A stretch of DNA of 64,000 nt from Eledone cirrhosa (GCA_964016885.1 OZ024740.1:202750059-202814058), one strand, 5' to 3'; shown: positions 10,855 through 22,108, counted from the stretch's first letter. Notes: generated from the sequence alone by a model not told the origin. Program-made: numbers and translations.

Positions 10855-11070
10855 TCTAGGAGCTATGATACCAACACTATCATCTTACAACTATGCAGGC
10901 TTAGTTAACCTATTCAGAGATTGCATATCATGGGAAATTTCTTGGGTGTTTTGATGATAGAGAACTCAGTTCTATCATTCATAAAAAGCAATTTGAAAAG
11001 AAGCCGCTTACGGTCTGGTACAGGAATCAAACTCATGACCTTATGATCCAGAGACCATCACACTAGCAAT
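10855..11070 (-). mobile_element. SINE family D
   Basis: The plus strand shows the complement of a tRNA-like head (GGAATCAAACTCATGACC) preceded by AGATTGCATATCATGGGAAA, as in the copy at 37857-38036. Confidence 0.6.
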
Positions 11071-11211
11071 AAAACAAGGAATAAGATGGATCAGTAAGAT
11101 ATATACATATCATATGAATCGGGTGTATGCACAGTGTTTGTTTGGGCTGTTGAACAACATTGAATTAAAGTCATTTTGTGATTATGATAGGACTTTCAAC
11201 AGTATATATAT

Positions 11212-11845
11212 ATATCATCATTATCGTCGTCGTTTAACATCTATCTTCCATGCTAGCATGGGTTAGACAGAAATTGTCCCACTTGAGGCAAGATTGGTCG
11301 GGTGACTGAGTCTCCCTCATATAGGACTGTATCTGGCAGGTTTTCTACAGCTGGATGCCCTTCCTAACACCAACTACATTTACAGTATGGACTGGGAGCT
11401 TTTTACCATGTTACCTACACAACCACATTACAGTGTGGACTGTGTGTTTTTTTGCCGTGACACCTACACAATCTCATTAGTTTGGACTGGATGGTGCAGT
11501 ACCAACATAACTTTATAGAGAAAGGGTGGTGGTGTTGGTGGGAGTGGAAGGATGAAGTATGTTTGGTTTTGAGGGGCCTACTGACTAGGTTAACTTTGCA
11601 TGTAGGGAAGGCGGGTCTTCTGTATTACTGTGTGCCGCCAAAGATCTCGATCCAGTGACATTGTCTAAGAGAGGTGTAAGTGTGCAAGGTCGGAATTTAT
11701 CACGGCGTCCCTGGTTTTTCTGGGTCTAACTACTCCATAACTTCCATTAATTTTGATTGCCCAGCACTTTTTTATACAGCTGTCGTCTTTCATGCGCATC
11801 ACGTGACCATACCAATGTAATCTATCAAGTAAACAAATATATATA
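11212..11845 (-). mobile_element. RTE-like LINE 3' part, duplicated unit 1
   Basis: On the minus strand, a C-terminal coding piece (RLHWYGHVMRMKDDSCIKKC, about 11665-11830) is followed by the 3' untranslated sequence, ending at GTTAAACGACGACGATAATG. The coding piece corresponds to the tail after reverse transcriptase in RTE-like LINEs (RLRWYGHV..M, KKC, RPRKT). Confidence 0.75.
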
Positions 11846-12540
11846 TATATCATCATCATCATCGTTTAACGTCCATATTCCACGCTTGCATGGGTTTGGA
11901 CGGGAGTTTTCCCACTTGAGGCAAGAGTGGTTGTCTTGCTCACATTGGACTATCTGGCGGGTTTTCTACGGCTGGATGCCCTTCCTAACACCAACCACAT
12001 TTACAGTGTGGGGCTGGGAGGTTTTTACCGTGTTGCCTACACGGCCACATTACAGCGTGGACTATCTGGCGGGTTTTCTACGGCTGGATGCCCTTCCTAA
12101 CACCAACCACATTTACAGTGTGGGACTGGGAGGTTTTTACCGTGTTGCCTACACGGCCACATTACAGCGTGGACTGTGTGTTTTTTTGTTGTGACACCTA
12201 CACGACCTCATTTGTTTCGGGCTGGATGTTGTGGTACCGACATAACTTTACATTGAAAGGGGTGGTGTGGATGGGGTGGGGGTAGTGGGACGGGGGTGTA
12301 TTCTGTTAGAGGTGCCTACTGACTGCAGTAGGTTTCACTTTGCACTTAGGTAAGGCAGGTCTTCTCTATTACTGTGTAGCGGCAAAGATCTCGGTCCAGT
12401 GACATTGTCTTGGAGAGGTGTAAGTGTGTGAGGTCGGAATTTATCAAGTCGTCCCAAGTTTTTCTGGGTCTGCCTACTCCGTGGCTACCATCTATCTCTA
12501 TTGCCTTGCACTTTTTTATACAGCTGTCGTCTATATATAT
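11846..12540 (-). mobile_element. RTE-like LINE 3' part, duplicated unit 2
   Basis: Same layout as 11212-11845: (ATC)n, 3' untranslated sequence, then the coding end near 12330-12540. A block of about 92 bp (CTATCTGGCGGGTTTTCTAC...) is repeated in tandem inside. Both units point the same way. Confidence 0.75.
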
Positions 12541-13247
12541 ATATTTATTAAAATAACAGATTAAAGTTTAAGCAAAGAATCGCTGCTTTCACCCTTAACG
12601 GGATCTTCTGAAACTAACAAAGTCAATCTGTAAACGCAGAACTGGATATTTAAAAAAACGTTGCAACCGGAGGAAGACAGGAAGACGATACTTTGGTTCG
12701 TGGAAACGTTCGCTGGCAAAGAACGGGAAAAAACGAATAATACGTCATTAATAGGAGCGGTGAAAAACAATTACGCGCAAAGATAGAACCACGTAAAAGA
12801 GGTCGTAGACTTATGTTCTCTTAGGTGGTGCATAGAGACGTTCTCTGGCAATGAACGAAAAAATGAAGATAATAAGTCATATGTGGAGCGTGGAGAACAA
12901 TAGCACGCAAAGACAAAACCACGTAAATGGTATAGCAGAAGTTGTAGACTAAAATTCTAACTAGGAGACCAAATGAATCTCTGCTACAGAGTTAAGAACA
13001 AAGTAAATAAATACAATACAGAAGTAATAGAAATAAATAAATACATACACGCAAACTAATACGTACATACACAAGCATACGCAAAACCTTACCATAGGTA
13101 TACAAAACCACGCACATATAAATATGTGTGTGTGTGTATGCTTGTGTACAAATAAATAAATAATTATATAAACGTATATAAGTAAATAAATACGTATATA
13201 ACAAGCGCACACACATACCTACAAATAAATACACGAATGTTCGGAGA
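12541..13247 (-). repeat. Left inverted arm of Penelope-like element
   Basis: This 707-bp arm is the reverse complement of 14384-15090, with only scattered differences. It is thus an inverted copy of the element's own 3' end, joined directly to coding sequence at 13248. The high similarity suggests a recent origin. Confidence 0.9.
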
Positions 13248-14096
13248 ACCATCCTGCCAGCATAACCAAGAACCTGGTAAAAAACGTTTCGTTGAGACTT
13301 TCCCGTCTTTCCACCAACGAGCGCATTTTCAACGACCATTCCACTTATTACAATGAAGCTCTTGCTCGAAGTGGATTTGTCGATAAGGTAGCATATACGG
13401 AGTACGAAAATAGACCTAGAAGAAATAGATCCCGTCGCATTTGTTGGTTTAACCCACCATATAATATGGAGGTGGCCACACCATTAGCTAAGATCTTTCT
13501 TTCCCTTATTACGAAGTATTTTCCCCCTACACATAAATATAGTAAAATTTTTAATAGAAATACTATTAAAATTTCTTACTCTACGACTCACAGCTTCAAA
13601 TTTAGCTAAACTACCTAGCCGTAGGAACACGTGCAACCCTGTAGTTAGTATTAACTGTAATTGTAGGAATCGGGCTGATTGCCCCCTATCCGGGAAATGC
13701 CTCTCTAGTAACATTGTCTACAAATGTAAGGTTGTAACACCCACGTCCTGTAGGGCCTACATAGGGTTAACCGCCAATAGTTTCAAGCAGCGTCTTTACA
13801 TGCATACCCATTCTTTTCGTTACCCTCTAAGAAGGAATATGATGTCACTTTCAGCTTATATCTGGAGTCTAAAAGACAACCACACCCAATATAAGTTACA
13901 CTGGGAGATCCTAGCTAGGGCTAGATCGTATAACGGAAATAAAAGACCATGTGACCTCTGCGCCGCTGAGGCCCTGGAAATACTCTACGCCACAGACCAC
14001 ATCTTAAACAAAAAATCTGAGGCAATTTCGGCTTGTAAACATAAATTGCACAAAACTTTCCTGTATTACAGCCCCACGTTATACCCTAACGGATAG
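13248..14096 (+). pseudogene. Penelope-like element, C-terminal reverse transcriptase and GIY-YIG endonuclease
   Basis: The frame up to 13609 holds RRICWFNPPYN and KIFNRNTIKISYS, the conserved connector after reverse transcriptase in Penelope-like elements. After a +1 shift near 13590, the next frame continues to the TAG at 14094-14096. It has a Cys cluster (CNCRNRADCP, SGKC), the endonuclease core (YIGLTANSFKQRL, then H and SFRY), LSAYIWSLKD, WEILARA and a CDLC..E..ILYA block. The reverse transcriptase catalytic domain is absent (5' truncation). In the living element these domains copy RNA and nick the target. One frameshift makes this copy dead. Confidence 0.9.
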
Positions 14097-14383
14097 CACG
14101 ATCTATACGTGGATATTTTACGTCTTGATGTGGGAGCTAAGTATATGTTTTGTTTATTCCTTTACTTATTTGCATAGGTAAGTATATATTACCCGTATGT
14201 TTTGTGAAGGTATGTATACCTTCTCGTACGTATATTTGACTGTTATGGCGTATAATTTTTACATATTCTGGCATTTAGGGTTTGGCTATGTGTATACGAG
14301 AGTTTTGCGTCTGCGTGAGTATGCAGGTTCGTACGTATGGTGGGTGTGTGTATATGTGTACTTCTTGTTTTAGTTGACTTACG
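14097..14383 (+). mobile_element. Penelope-like element 3' untranslated region
   Basis: AT- and TG-rich sequence between the stop codon and the right inverted arm. No frame continues. Confidence 0.7.
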
Positions 14384-15090
14384 TCTCCGAACATTTGTGT
14401 ATTTATTTGTAGGTATGTGTGTGCGCTTGTTATATACGTATTTATTTACTTATATACGTTTATATAATTATTTATTTATTTGTACACAAGCATACGCACA
14501 CACACATATTTATATGTGCGTGGTTTTGTATACCTATGGTAAGGTTTTGCGTATGCTTGTGTATGTACGTATCTGTTTGTGTGTATGTATTTATTTGTTT
14601 CGATTACTTCTGTATTGTATTTATTTACTTTGTTCTTAACTCTGTAGCGGAGATTCATTTGGTCTCCGAGTTAGAATTTTAGTCTACAACTTCTGCTATA
14701 CCATTTATGTGGTTTTGTCTTTGCGTGCTATTGTTCTCCACGCTCCACATATGACTTATTATCTTCGTTTTTTCGTTCATTGCCAGAGAACGTCTCTATG
14801 CACCACCTAAGAGAACATTAGTCTACGACCTCTTTTACGTGGTTCTGTCTTTGCGCGTAATTGTTTTTCACCGCTCCTATTAATGACGTATTATTCGTTT
14901 TTTCCCGTTCTTTGCCAGCGAACGTTTCCACGAACCAAAGTATCGTCTTCCTGTCTTCCTCCGGTTGCAACGTTTTTTGAAATATCCAGTTCTGCGTTTA
15001 CAGATTGACTTTGTTAGTTTCAGAAGATCCCGTTAAGGGTGAAAGCAGCGATTCTTTGCTTAAACTTTAATCTGTTATTTTAATAAATAT
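14384..15090 (+). repeat. Right inverted arm of Penelope-like element
   Basis: Matches 12541-13247 in reverse over 707 bp. At 15021-15046 it has CAGAAGATCCC, GTTAA, GGGTGAAAGC, which resembles a hammerhead core (CTGATGA, stem II, GAAA) with two T-to-A changes in the first box. It ends TTAATAAATAT. Confidence 0.9.
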
Positions 15091-15194
15091 TTGCTCTACG
15101 GTTCTTATATATTTGATATATATTTTCCTTATCGAGCCCTCCTTGGATTTTAGTCTTCAATTTTATTATTATTACTATATATATATATATATAT
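15091..15194. other. AT-rich spacer
   Basis: Ends in an AT run. Nothing recognised. Confidence 0.4.
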
Positions 15195-15306
15195 AGGAAA
15201 ATGTATGACCCCAATGGCAGAGCTCAAGCCGTTTCGACGGCTATTTCAGTCCAGAAATAGCCGTCGAAACGGCTTGAGCTCTGCCGTCGGGGTCATACAT
15301 TTTCCT
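15195..15306. mobile_element. 53-bp-arm palindrome, Penelope-type end
   Basis: Arms 15195-15247 and 15254-15306 are reverse complements around AGTCCA with very few mismatches. The core words are GCTCAAGCCGTTTCGACGGC and GGGGTCATACATTTTCC. A related half lies at 52014-52060. The sequence right of it (ATTGAGTACTCTGG) resembles the flank of the palindrome at 30400. Confidence 0.8.
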
Positions 15307-15389
15307 ATTACCCACTCTACTACCCTAAGTATTGAGTACTCTGGTGCATTATGGTCCATCTGGTTCCTTAGCACAACTCCTTCATTATA

Positions 15390-15700
15390 TATATATATAT
15401 ATATATATATCATCATCATCATCATCATCATCACCGTTTTACGTCCGTTCTTCCACGCTAGCATGGGTTAGACGGGTTGTCCTGTTGTGGGCAGTGTCTG
15501 GTCGGCTGACCATGCCTTGCTCATACAGGAACTGATCTGGCTTGATTTCTACAGCTGGATGCCCTTCCTAACACCAACCTCATTTACAGTGAGTGCTGGG
15601 TGCTTTTTCGTGGCGCCTACACGTCCACTTTACAGTGTGGGCTGGGTGCTTTTTTGCCGTGGCACCTCCACGACCACCTTGCGGTGGGGGGGGGGGGGGG
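15390..15700 (-). mobile_element. RTE-like LINE 3' end relic
   Basis: An AT run and (ATC)n lead into GTTTTACGTCCG, CACGCTAGCATGGGTTAGAC, ACAGCTGGATGCCC and ACAGTGTGGGCTGGGTGC. A G run lies at 15685-15700. Confidence 0.8.
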
Positions 15701-16260
15701 CATATTGTTTATATGCTTCAGCATGTACCCATGGGAGGTCGGGTACCCTGTATTACTATATATATATATATAAAGGAATTTCATTCCTTTGTCTCAAATT
15801 TGAATTCACCGCCAAAGCGGGGGTTACCTCCCTTGGAGAAAACCACGTGTCTATAGCGAAATTCACTGCTAGAACATACCCGCAGAGGCTAAAGAAGTAA
15901 ATCCTTTGTTCTGTCATCAAAAACCATTAACTTGCAGACCCCTGCAAGCGGAATTTGTCGATCTTGGATTTGCAGAAACCTAGCGTTGATGTTCTGTGCT
16001 GTATGTGATGTATATCGTGTGCTATACGATATGCATTATATATTCCATTCAATCCCAGCGTTCTAAAATCTTTTCCTGAGTCCTGTATTTTCGTTGCTGT
16101 GGTAATGCGGCTGGACTGCCGATCGCTATATTTGATTTGCTAAGCTGTCTAAATGTATTGTTATTACTCTGGGGTACTATTTCCATCCGAGTGCTAAAGC
16201 TACATACCAAATTTGCATTCGTTAGCTTAGCTGCAAACTAAGGTTTCGTTAATGCTGTAC
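15701..16260. other. Unique-looking non-coding DNA
   Basis: No gene or repeat recognised beyond an AT run at 15755-15772. Confidence 0.45.
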
Positions 16261-16267
16261 TAAAATT

Positions 16268-16312
<45 letters not shown>

Positions 16313-16317
16313 CCATA

Positions 16318-16497
16318 TACAGTAAAATTCCATTATAATGAAATTCACTGATTGTAAAAAAAAATTCCTTGTAATGAAAGATTCTTTATAACGAGATCGA
16401 CCTAACACATCGAGCGTGTGGCCAGGGATTGAAAAGAATGTTGTTATACTGAAAAATTTGTTATAATGGTATTCGTTATAATGGAATTTTACCTGTG
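16318..16497. mobile_element. Tc1/mariner (pogo)-like MITE
   Basis: Inverted ends CAGTAAAATTCCATTATAAT and CGTTATAATGGAATTTTACC plus TG. TA lies at the left boundary. The interior (TTGTAATGAAAGATTC, ACACATCGAGCG) is non-coding. Confidence 0.7.
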
Positions 16498-16499
<2 letters not shown>

Positions 16500-16540
<41 letters not shown>

Positions 16541-16980
16541 ACTTTGCCAATAAAAACACACACACGAGTTGAGTTTCACTTCAATTTATTATTATAATTT
16601 CCCAGTCAGTCAGTTTAATAACAGGATGGTTATTTAGTTGTTGATTGCCAAAACTCTTTTGTCACACATTCTGTGACTACTTTTGTTACTTTGTCTCTGT
16701 TTTACACCATCTTGTCTTTGTGAGCTGTGTACTTGGACTGTGCATGCGTTACATCTGGGTGTGTGTTTTTATTTATTTATTTTCTCTCTCTTTTCTCCTT
16801 GTCACTAGTTAGTTACTTGTTATTCGGGTTTTTGTGCTCTCTATATATGTGTGTGTGTCTGTAGCAGGGAAGGCGGTCTGTCTATCTTATTAGTTTGTGG
16901 TTTCATGCAGTAGGGGGACATTAAGAGTATATGTAAAATATCTTAAAAAGTTCTTATACAAAATTATGTTGGAAGATACC
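16500..16980. other. AT run and non-coding DNA
   Basis: (TA)n at 16501-16535, then unique sequence. No gene seen. Confidence 0.45.
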
Positions 16981-16982
16981 CT

Positions 16983-17198
16983 TTAACCCTTTAGCATTTC
17001 AACTGGCCATATCTGGCCAAAATTCTCTCACCTCTTTCTGTTCAAACTGGCCATAACTGGCCACTCATACTGACGTTAAGGTATTGTTCTCAAAATAAAT
17101 AGCATCAAAATCTCGTAGATTCGATATTATATGAGATAAAGCCATTACCACGAAAATACAATAGTATATATAGAGTGATGTAAATATTAAAGGGTTAA
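16983..17198. mobile_element. piggyBac-like MITE, copy 2
   Basis: TTAACCCTTTAGCATTTCAA at the left and ATTAAAGGGTTAA at the right, with the same GCCATATCTGGCC and GGCCATAACTGGCC palindromes as copy 1. Confidence 0.75.
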
Positions 17199-17219
17199 AA
17201 TTAGGGGATTGGTTCAGTT

Positions 17220-17420
17220 ATGAAGGTGTGTGGCTTAGTGCTTAAAGTGTTGGATTCTCATGCATGAAGTCATGGCTATGATTCCTGGACTGTTATATTT
17301 CTTAACAAGACAATTCCTTTCGTGTTGATAGGATTGGAGGCCCCTATCATTAAAATCCTTAAGAAACCCATGTGATATAACCTTGTAGGAGGTAAAATAA
17401 ACCTGCATAGATGTGAAGAG
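17220..17420 (+). mobile_element. SINE family D
   Basis: A tRNA-like head (GTGTGGCTTAGTGCTTAAAG) followed by the family body (ATTCCTTTCGTGTTGATAGG, GAGGCCCCTATC). Confidence 0.6.
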
Positions 17421-17875
17421 TAAATTTCATTTTATTTTAAGATGGTATTTATAACATAGCAAAGGGTTCTTATATAAAATGTTGTTGGAAATTTTTAACT
17501 TAAATAGGAACTCTTTAAAAGAGGTTTTGGTTGGGTTGTTACCAAAAGAATTAATTTTTCTGAGTTAAGAACTTCTGAAACCAATGATTATCAAAACCAG
17601 ACAGCATGGGGAGGGGGAATGCTAGCTTATATCACCATTAATTATGGAATTGTCAATTAATAAGAAATTAAACTTCTAATCAATATGGTCAGCTTATATC
17701 TTACTGATATAACTGCAGCATTTAGCAAGTATAAATAGTTTTGACATTCGCTATCAACAGTTTTCAAACCATCATCATCATCATACTCATTATCATCATC
17801 ATCATCATCACCACATCCTCTATTACTACCTTGTTTGTTCAATTCTTTCCAGGACAAAAAGACAGTCCTTGCCCC
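17421..17875. other. Non-coding DNA with (ATC)n
   Basis: No gene. ATCATCATCATACTC repeats at 17770-17815. Confidence 0.5.
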
Positions 17876-18140
17876 ATAGTCCTACCTAACCCATACCAAT
17901 ACACAAAGACAGATACAACAGGGCTTCCACAACCAACCCTAGCCATTATGAAAAGTTAGGCATGCCCTACCTCATACCGTGAAGGGGTTGAGAAAGGCAT
18001 CTGGCTATGGAGGCCATGTCAAAACAGAACATATGAACTAGATGTGATCAACAGATAGGCTTAGTTGTAGAGTGTGACAGCCTGACTGGCCCCAGCAGAC
18101 TTGGAAAATAGATGTTTAACTATGATGATGATGATGATAT
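17876..18140 (+). mobile_element. RTE-like LINE 3' end relic
   Basis: GAGAAAGGCATCTGGC and GAAAATAGATGTTTAAC run into (GATG)n at 18120-18138. Confidence 0.65.
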
Positions 18141-18434
18141 GTATGGAAAATCAGACATACTCCACAATATACTACCAAGCACAATTCACTCCGTTTAAGG
18201 CTACCCCCATGACATATTGCTTGCTCTCCCACAGCACTGATGACATGACAAAAAACACCCAGTTCACTCTGTAAGATGATAGTGGTGGCGCTACAAAAAC
18301 GTTCCCAGTATACACAGTAATGTGACTGACATTAGGAAAGGCATCCTGCCACAGAAAATGGAGCCAAAAATGGATCATATGAGCAAGATGTGAAAGCCCA
18401 TCTAAACCATACAAGTAATAGTGATGATCATACA

Positions 18435-18472
<38 letters not shown>

Positions 18473-18480
18473 CACACACA
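18141..18480 (+). mobile_element. RTE-like LINE 3' end relic and (AC)n
   Basis: GACATTAGGAAAGGCATCC and CCATCTAAACCATACAAG lead to GTGATGATC, then an AC run at 18428-18483. Confidence 0.6.
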
Positions 18481-18594
18481 CACATAAATCAACACAGGAT
18501 TTTAGTTTCAACTTAGTAGTTTCATAGTTTGTGCTAATGAAGGTTCACATCTTTCCATATATCCAAAGTTGTGTATTCCAGCTGCAAAAACTAA

Positions 18595-18915
18595 TATCAT
18601 CAGCCATGGGGTTCCTCCGAAAGGTCTTTGGAGTAACGTTACTGAATAGAGTGTGTAGCTCTCAGAGATCAGGGAGTCACTTCAGGTAGAACCACTACTT
18701 CTCCGAATTGAGAGATCACAGCTCCGATACTATGGGCATGTGGTTAGAATGTCTATGGACATGTGGTTAGAATGTCTCAGGAAAGAATCACGGGACAGAT
18801 TTTACGGGGCAAAACCAACAGGTAGGTGACCCAAGGCTAGACCCCGAGTAAGATGGTTGCTTGGGGATCCAGCCAGATCAGTTGCAGATGGTTGCATCTG
18901 ACAAGATCCACTAGA
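18595..18915 (+). pseudogene. LINE C-terminal coding relic
   Basis: The plus strand reads MGFLRKVFGVT, SQLRYYGHVVRMS and RAKPTGR pieces, matching the same protein tail as 50972-51290 (minus). A 30-bp segment (ATGTGGTTAGAATGTCT) is duplicated in tandem near 18740-18780. Stops and frameshifts are present. Confidence 0.7.
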
Positions 18916-18939
18916 AGTGGATGAAGAAGATATAGGGGG

Positions 18940-19110
18940 GGGGGGTAGTAGATATGTGAGAGGAGGATGACTGGGTAGGATACACACACACATAGAGAGA
19001 TATATATATATATGTATACACACACACATATATATATGCACACACATAGAGAGAGATATATATATATGTATACACACACACACATATATATATATGCACA
19101 CACATAAATA
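18940..19110. repeat. G run, (TA)n/(CA)n microsatellites
   Basis: Repeated blocks of CACACACATAGAGAGATATA and TATGTATACACACAC. Confidence 0.9.
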
Positions 19111-20270
19111 AACCTAGCAATTAATAACTTAGTCACAGTTTAACTGATATGATTTATTTATTGTTTTATCATCATAAGTAAGGCTTTCTTAATCCATATT
19201 TCACATATTAACAATGGACATGTTTATATAATGCTAAATCAAGGCTAGTGCACTCAGATCAGTTGAATCTGAGAAACTTCCTTTTAAATAGATCATCATT
19301 TAGCATGTTTTCCCTGCAAGTAAAAGTTGGAATGAATGTCACTGACCAAGTCAGTACTTAATTAGAGCTGCAAACCTCTCATATGGGCCATGCCCACATC
19401 TAACATTCTACCGAGTGCACCAACAATAGGGAAGTTGTTATGCTCTCTCAACCCTATGTTTGGCAAGTTGTCTATGACTGGATGTCTTTCCTATTACTAA
19501 TCACTTTACAGAGTATCTAAAGTCTATCTTAAGCCAGAAGGCTTGTTAGGCTGGTGCTTATCCCAGTTTCATGGCATGAAGCAACAGAGTACAAGACTCC
19601 CCACTGGACAGGACGCTAGTCCATTGCAGGGTTAAACCCCCAGCTATTGCTGGTACTCATTTTTAGCTGAGTATAGTGGATGCATTTTGTTGTGATACCA
19701 GCACTAGAGACATTATCATACTCTTAATACAACAGAAAAGTCCTCTATCCTTTTTTGTTTTCTTTTACAGCTGGACTCCCTATCACCAGCCACTTTACAG
19801 GGTGTACTTGGTGGATTTTTTATGGCACCAGCACTAATGAGGTTGTTGAGTCATGATTGAAGTGTCTTCTTAACCCTTTTTTGACATCGTTCCTATAACT
19901 GGAAGCCCTTCCTAGCACCAACCACCTTACAATATGTACTGGGTGTGTTTTACTGTGGCACCAGCACTAAGGATGTTGTCAGTCATTGACTCAACTGAAA
20001 AGCACTCTCTACTCTATGGGGTGAGGGAAATAGTAGGAGGATAAGTATGATGTCATGAGTAAGTGACAATAGATAGAAGGGGTTAGGTATAGTCAGAGAT
20101 ATCTAATTTTGTTCATACACTCCATATCTGGCATGATTTCTATGGCTCGATGTACTTCTTAATGGCAACCATTTTACAGAGTGTACAGGTTGCATTTTAT
20201 CCTGGATTCTACACTATCACTTTACCGAGTGTATTGGGTGCATACTATCATAGTACCAACCCTAGCCCTT
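19111..20270. other. Degenerate repeats of the CACTTTACAGAGTGTACTGG type
   Basis: Several imperfect units with CACTTTACAGAGT, ACTGGGTGCATTTTATC-like words and CACCAGCACTA. They look like old LINE 3' end derivatives, also seen at 23790, 25566 and 56130. No gene seen. Confidence 0.5.
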
Positions 20271-20274
20271 TACA

Positions 20275-20550
20275 CACACATATTACTGTGGTTAAGGAGT
20301 TTGTTTTGCAATCACATGCTTTTGGGTTTACTCCCACTGTATGGTGCCTTCTACTATTGAAATTTGGGAAATAAAAACTATGAAAGTCCATCATATACAT
20401 GTGTGTGTTTACATTTGTGTCTTGTTCATGTTCTGTATCCTAGCTATTTGACAAAGATTCATGAAATAAGTACCAAACTTGAAAAAATAAATACTGGAGT
20501 TGATATGATTGACTAAGTCCTCACCCCTCAGCCCTGATACACCTCTCCTG
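20275..20550 (+). mobile_element. SINE family C, degenerate
   Basis: A tRNA-like head (TGGTTAAGGAGTTTGTTTTG, TGGGTTTACTCCCACTG) and tail words (AATAAGTACCAAACTTG, GTTGATATGATTGACTAAG), as in 40079-40395. Confidence 0.65.
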
Positions 20551-20559
20551 CCCAACCCA

Positions 20560-20840
20560 TGCATACAAGCATGGAAAACTTGACATAATTCACATCCGAT
20601 TTCCTACAATACTGCTGCCATGACAAAAAAAAAAAAAGCACTAAGTCTATTCTGTATGGCGATCTGGTATCACAAAATAAATGCATCTAGTCCACATGGT
20701 AAAGTGGTTGGTGTGGGGAAGGACATCCAGTCATAGAAAACAAGCTAAAATGCAGATCTGTATAAGGATGACGTGGTCACCTGACCTGCTAGCCTCGTAA
20801 TATGTCAACCTGTCTAACCCATGCAAACGCGATATATCTA
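20560..20840 (+). mobile_element. RTE-like LINE 3' end relic
   Basis: GGTAAAGTGGTTGGTG, GAAGGACATCCAGTC, CACCTGACCTGC and AACCTGTCTAACCCATGC. Confidence 0.65.
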
Positions 20841-21169
20841 TATATATATACACACACGCGCATGTATGTGTGTGTGTGTCAAGAAACAGCAATTAGCCTA
20901 CTTAAATTTCATTAACCTAATGATAACATAGTGGTCTTTCCTCACTAAATTATACAGTTAGTTATTTAATCTTCTTGTAAGTAAGACCTCTCTGCCTACA
21001 TTTAAAATTGTATTCTAGTTACTATGCTTTCAGAGCATAGTAACTAAAATAAGAACAGAATGGGAAAAAATTTAAGGAACTATTGTCTTTACTGGAAACA
21101 AAGGAGGTCTCTCTCTCTCTCTATGTGAACGGTAGATTATATGATAGTTGGGTCTATAGTGCAATGTTG
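20841..21169. other. Non-coding DNA
   Basis: TG run at about 20865-20880 and a small palindrome near 21010-21045 (TAGTTACTATGCT / AGCATAGTAACTA). No gene. Confidence 0.45.
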
Positions 21170-21620
21170 CATGGTAGTGAAACATGGGCATTGAATGCAG
21201 AACATGCATAAAGGTTAGATTCAATTAACAAAGTGAGCAGACTCTGCTGGATATGTCATATTAGTGTGCATCTTCTACAAAGCACCGATGAATTGAAAGG
21301 AAAACTTGATATATGAGGAATTGAATATTGCATTGAAGAGAGAAAGCTGTGCTGGCATAGACATATAATGTATATGGATGATGACAGTTGAGTAAAGATG
21401 TGGCAGGAGTTCCAAGTGGTAGGAGCTAGTGGAAGAAGAAGACTAAGGAAAAGATGAACAGATGTGATGAATGCTGATCTTAGGATGATGAACCTCATAG
21501 AGGAAAAGTTGAAGAAATACAAATAGCAAGATGCTTTCTTTGAGAGGAGCTACCCAACCTATGGAAGCATGGAAAAGCAGATATAAAAATAATGTGGATG
21601 ATGATGATGGTGGTGGTTAT
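21170..21620 (+). pseudogene. RTE-like LINE C-terminus and 3' end
   Basis: The plus strand reads AMLHGSETWALNAEHA, then pieces equivalent to LCWHRHIMYMDDDS and GRRRLRK, i.e. the protein end after reverse transcriptase. GATGATGATGGTGG follows. At least four stop codons break it, so it is an old relic. Confidence 0.8.
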
Positions 21621-21684
21621 TTGACTATGTTCGAAGCTTCCTCTCTACTCACACATAACACACTTTCAATTCAATGGTTTCTAA

Positions 21685-22108
21685 TTAAGCCTTTAGTATT
21701 TATATTACTCTAAGGGCGGTCGATTGACAGTATCGGTAGAGGGTCGGACGCCATGCTTTGACGTATAGAGTTATGGCCCTTTCGATTCTGAGTTCAAATC
21801 CTGCCGAGGTTAACTTTGCCTTTCATCCTTACGGAGTCGATAAAATAAAGTACCAGTAATACACTGGGATAATTGCTGGCCTTGTGCCAAAAGTAGAAAC
21901 AAGTATTTATATTACTCTATATATACTATTTATATTTTCATGGTAAAGGCTTTATCTCACATAATATTGAATCTATGAGATTTTGATATTATTTATTTCA
22001 AGAACAATACCTTAACATTGGTATGAGCAACCAGCTAGAGCTGGTTTAAACTGAAAGAAATGATAAAATTCTGGCTGGAAACGGCCGGTTTAAATGCTAA
22101 AAGGTTAA
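21685..22108. mobile_element. piggyBac-like MITE, copy 3, split by a SINE
   Basis: TTAAGCCTTTAGTATTTA on the left and TAAATGCTAAAAGGTTAA on the right are the inverted ends. The interior matches copies 1 and 2 in reverse. The SINE at 21713-21901 sits inside it. Confidence 0.8.
21713..21901 (+). mobile_element. SINE family A nested in MITE
   Basis: Full length, from AGGGCGGTCGATTGACAG to GTAGAAACA. Exact 18-bp direct repeats AGTATTTATATTACTCTA flank it at 21695-21712 and 21902-21919, so it came after the MITE. Confidence 0.95.
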
